From: Sphingobium sp.
GTDB taxonomy: Bacteria; Pseudomonadota; Alphaproteobacteria; Sphingomonadales; Sphingomonadaceae
DNA length: 35,725 nucleotides
Assembly: GCA_030148625.1 (NCBI GenBank)
Contig: JASBTC010000053.1
Span: forward strand, 1-35,725
Direction: 5' to 3'
The notes beneath the pieces are model-generated. The model saw only the letters and a program-made list of their open reading frames with translations. It was not told the origin of the DNA and did no database searches. How positions within the stretch are numbered: the stretch's first letter is position 1; each line of letters opens with the position of its first letter. Of this stretch, positions 33,581 to 35,725 are shown piece by piece. Both the position numbers and the translations under genes were made by a program.

Positions 33581-34444
33581 TCATGCCGTCACCGAAACCC
33601 GGACGATCATCGTTTCCAGCGCGTCGGGGGCTCCGACATAGCTGCCGGCGACCGGCATGGCCTGTCCGATATCGCGCGCGACGGCGACCGGAACGAGATT
33701 GCGGCCACCAAGCCCGCCATTGGTGGGATCGAATGTGATCCAGCCCGCGCCGGGGACATAGACCTCCGCCCAGGCATGGGTCGAACCGCTCCCGCTTGTG
33801 CCCGCAAGGTCGCCATCGGGATCGTGAAGATAGCCCGAGATGATCCGCGCGCCGAAGCCCAGGCTGCGTGCGGCCTCGACGAACAGGACGGCAAAATCGC
33901 GGCACGATCCCCAGCCGCGATCGAGTGTGTGGACAGGGGACTGGGTGCCCTCGTCGTCGCGCGCCTGATAGCCGATCCATCCCGGCACGCCTGCGCTCAG
34001 ATCCTTGAGCAGGGATAATGTGTCGGTCGGATTGCCGGCCACGAATGCCCTCGCCCAATCGCGCAAGCGCCCCGTCGGATCGGCATGGCGGGGCACGGCA
34101 AGCGCGCCCAGATCGGCCCACTCGTCATCGGCATAGCGAAAGGGATAGGTGATCGCCGATGCGGCGATGTCGAAGATCGGCCAGGCTGCGGCTTCGAGTT
34201 CGAGTTCGGCAACGCTCTCGATCACGAGGCTGTCGGTCATGGTCGCGAAAGACGCCGTCGCGACCGCATTGCCGAACACGTCATGGGCCCAGCTTATCCG
34301 CGCCAGCGGCGTGATCGCCAGATCGAACGAAATCAGCCTGACGTCGCAATTCTCGCGCGGCCGCAGCATCAGCCGGTGCGACCCAAGGCGTACCGGCTCG
34401 GTATAACGATATTCCGTCCGGTGCCGGATGACGAGCCGGGCCAT
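33581..34444 (-). CDS. Transglutaminase-like (cysteine protease fold) protein
   Basis: A 287-residue protein with a bacterial transglutaminase N-terminal domain ([20 protein letters not shown]) and a transglutaminase-like core. The triad is Cys181 ([12 protein letters not shown]), His223 ([12 protein letters not shown]) and Asp239 (ITFDPTNG). No signal peptide. Family knowledge: such proteins act as cysteine proteases or amidases more often than as cross-linkers, and are often encoded beside circularly permuted ATP-grasp and alpha-E proteins, which are absent here. It lies 6 nt after the 88-aa gene on the same strand. Confidence 0.9.
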   Translation of the reverse strand: MARLVIRHRTEYRYTEPVRLGSHRLMLRPRENCDVRLISFDLAITPLARISWAHDVFGNAVATASFATMTDSLVIESVAELELEAAAWPIFDIAASAITYPFRYADDEWADLGALAVPRHADPTGRLRDWARAFVAGNPTDTLSLLKDLSAGVPGWIGYQARDDEGTQSPVHTLDRGWGSCRDFAVLFVEAARSLGFGARIISGYLHDPDGDLAGTSGSGSTHAWAEVYVPGAGWITFDPTNGGLGGRNLVPVAVARDIGQAMPVAGSYVGAPDALETMIVRVSVTA

Positions 34445-34450
34445 TGGCGG

Positions 34451-34717
34451 TCAGGCGTTCACGCGGCCGCGATCCGGATTTTCGTTGAACCAGCTGTCGT
34501 CCTGATCGCGTGTCCGGTCTTCGCCATCCAGCAGAGTTGCAGCCATCTGCTGCGTCTGTTCGCGCCGTTGCTCGCGCTTTTCCGCGAAGACCGCTTCGAT
34601 ACACCAGGCGGCGGCGGCTTTCTCTGCGATCGTCCGGACATTCTCCAGCGACGTGCCGGCCGCGCGGCTGCGCTGGAGCGCTTCCTGCGCGCGACACAGT
34701 GTTGAGGACGGGTTCAT
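34451..34717 (-). CDS. Small protein of unknown function (88 aa)
   Basis: An 88-residue, highly charged and probably helical protein: MNPSSTLCRAQEALQRSRAA, then NVRTIAEKAAAAWCIEAVFA and a long Glu/Arg/Gln stretch. No membrane segment or known domain. AAGGAA lies just before the ATG. It is followed after 6 nt by the transglutaminase-like gene and probably shares its transcript. Confidence 0.65.
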   Translation of the reverse strand: MNPSSTLCRAQEALQRSRAAGTSLENVRTIAEKAAAAWCIEAVFAEKREQRREQTQQMAATLLDGEDRTRDQDDSWFNENPDRGRVNA

Positions 34718-34753
34718 GAGCTTCCTTTCAGAGGAGGAGACGGCGGCGTACGG

Positions 34754-34951
34754 TCAGCCCGGAACTTGCCTGGGTGGCGTCGGCGCAGCGATGGCCGGGA
34801 CTGGATCGCGCCGGGCCTGCGCAACGGCATCGCCGAGGTTCGAGTAACGCCAGCTCTTGTAGTGATATTGATCGGCGGGGATGCGCGTGATCCCATGACG
34901 GGCCATCAATTCGGCGGCTTCAGCTTCGGTCTGCGGTGCTGAAATGCTCAT
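34754..34951 (-). CDS. Small protein of unknown function (65 aa)
   Basis: MSISAPQTEAEAAELMARHG followed by ITRIPADQYHYKSWRYSNLG and a proline-rich tail. I recall similar short proteins in sphingomonad genomes but no function. GGGAG lies 6 nt before the ATG at 34951. It is on the same strand as groEL upstream and the 88-aa gene downstream, so it may be expressed by read-through or its own promoter. Confidence 0.65.
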   Translation of the reverse strand: MSISAPQTEAEAAELMARHGITRIPADQYHYKSWRYSNLGDAVAQARRDPVPAIAAPTPPRQVPG

Positions 34952-34970
34952 AAGATACTCCCGTGCAATA

Positions 34971-35000
34971 GGGCCGGATCCGCGCGTCGCGTTCCGGCCC
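34971..35000 (-). terminator. Hairpin after groEL
   Basis: An 8-bp stem GGGCCGGA/TCCGGCCC with a 14-nt GC-rich loop lies 11 nt past the groEL stop. Only TATT follows on the minus strand, so termination is likely but probably partial, which would let the small downstream genes share the groEL transcript. Confidence 0.55.
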
Positions 35001-35011
35001 GTTTCGAAGGA

Positions 35012-35725
35012 TCAATAATCCATGTCACTGCCATAGGTTGCCGGGGCCATGGTCTTGCTGTCGGTGAGTTCGGCCACGGCCGCCTCGGTCGTGATCAGCA
35101 GTCCGGCAATCGACGCGGCATCCTGCAGGGCCGAGCGAACGACCTTGGTCGGATCGATCACGCCCGACCGGACCAGATCCTCATATTGTTCGGTCTGCGC
35201 ATTGAAGCCGAGCGTCTGATCATTGCCGTCGATCAGCCTGCCCGCGACCACGCCACCGTCATGGCCGGCATTCTCGGCGATCTGGCGGAGCGGAGCCTGC
35301 AGCGCCTTGCGGACGATATCGATGCCGCGGGTCTGGTCGTCGTTGATGCCCTTCAGATCGTCCAGCGCCCGCGATGCGTAGAGCAGGGCGGTGCCGCCGC
35401 CGGGAACGATCCCTTCCTCCACCGCCGCACGTGTCGCGTGCAGCGCATCGTCGACGCGATCCTTGCGCTCCTTCACCTCGACTTCGGTCGAGCCGCCGAC
35501 CTTGATGATCGCGACGCCGCCGGCGAGTTTGGCAAGGCGCTCCTGGAGCTTTTCCTTGTCATAGTCGCTGGTGGTGTTTTCGATCTGACCGCGAATGGCC
35601 TCGACCCGGGCCTTGATCGCGTCGGACGCGCCGGCGCCATCGACGAGCGTCGTATTGTCCTTGTCGATCGTAACCCGCTTGGCGGTGCCGAGCATGTCCA
35701 GCGTCACATTCTCCAGCTTGATCCC
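35012..35725 (-). CDS. groEL: Chaperonin GroEL, C-terminal part (runs off the window)
   Basis: The last ~237 residues of a 60-kDa chaperonin; the beginning lies beyond the window. Conserved blocks include [40 protein letters not shown] and [20 protein letters not shown]. These cover the end of the apical domain, the intermediate domain and the equatorial domain. The ring assembles 14 subunits and folds proteins with GroES. The C-terminus is unusual: it ends ...[15 protein letters not shown] and lacks the Gly-Gly-Met repeats of the main housekeeping GroEL, suggesting a second, accessory copy. Confidence 0.95.
   Translation of the reverse strand, partial: GIKLENVTLDMLGTAKRVTIDKDNTTLVDGAGASDAIKARVEAIRGQIENTTSDYDKEKLQERLAKLAGGVAIIKVGGSTEVEVKERKDRVDDALHATRAAVEEGIVPGGGTALLYASRALDDLKGINDDQTRGIDIVRKALQAPLRQIAENAGHDGGVVAGRLIDGNDQTLGFNAQTEQYEDLVRSGVIDPTKVVRSALQDAASIAGLLITTEAAVAELTDSKTMAPATYGSDMDY

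Overview
The window is a high-GC stretch of chromosome from an alphaproteobacterium, most likely Sphingomonas or a close relative (Sphingomonadales). The organism is inferred from three things: the gene set and order (Pcm-like methyltransferase, TolC, PopZ-like DUF2497 protein and, one gene further on, valyl-tRNA synthetase), a HemB without the zinc cysteines, and dispersed palindromic repeats of the kinds common in sphingomonads. Most of the window is ordinary housekeeping. No CRISPR array, rRNA operon or complete transposon was seen. Starts, domains and families are judged by eye from the sequence.

Layout. Positions 1-4690 hold mainly minus-strand genes: the start of an RNase H-like protein, two adjacent exported proteins of unknown function, a methyltransferase, a DUF4287 protein, a DUF4336 protein and an acetyltransferase, with one small secreted protein on the plus strand. 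Positions 4920-9152 hold an ankyrin-repeat protein, a divergent tRNA-Ile-like sequence with an encoded CCA end (minus strand), an exported polysaccharide deacetylase, and a phage-tailspike-like protein that looks acquired. Positions 9702-24626 are the core: pcm-like, tolC, popZ-like, an S9 peptidase, valS, a MATE transporter, trhO, a glutathione S-transferase, a DUF885 protein, a lipid kinase (minus strand) and hemB. Three kinds of inverted repeat sit in the intergenic gaps, and a 56-bp palindrome carries both the trhO stop and the GST start. Positions 24685-31617 hold a membrane protein fused to a spermidine-synthase-like domain, an acetyltransferase overlapping a gamma-carbonic-anhydrase-like gene, two lipoproteins, tRNA-Arg(ACG), a small membrane protein and an ABC1/UbiB-type kinase.

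The last 4 kb (31.6-35.7) is the most unusual part. It contains a HIRAN-domain protein, several very small genes, a transglutaminase-like protease, and the C-terminal part of a GroEL whose tail lacks the usual GGM repeats. Two of the small-gene operons, on opposite strands, start with nearly the same 91-93 nt leader. Each leader has an extended -10 promoter (TGCTATGAT), conserved blocks, and a hairpin that pairs the Shine-Dalgarno GGGAG with an upstream CTCCC. The hairpin loop (CTTGC) is complementary to a conserved upstream GCAAG, so a pseudoknot or a two-state switch is possible. I know of no name for this element; it is the best candidate here for an undescribed regulatory RNA. Its position beside groEL suggests, but does not show, a stress role.
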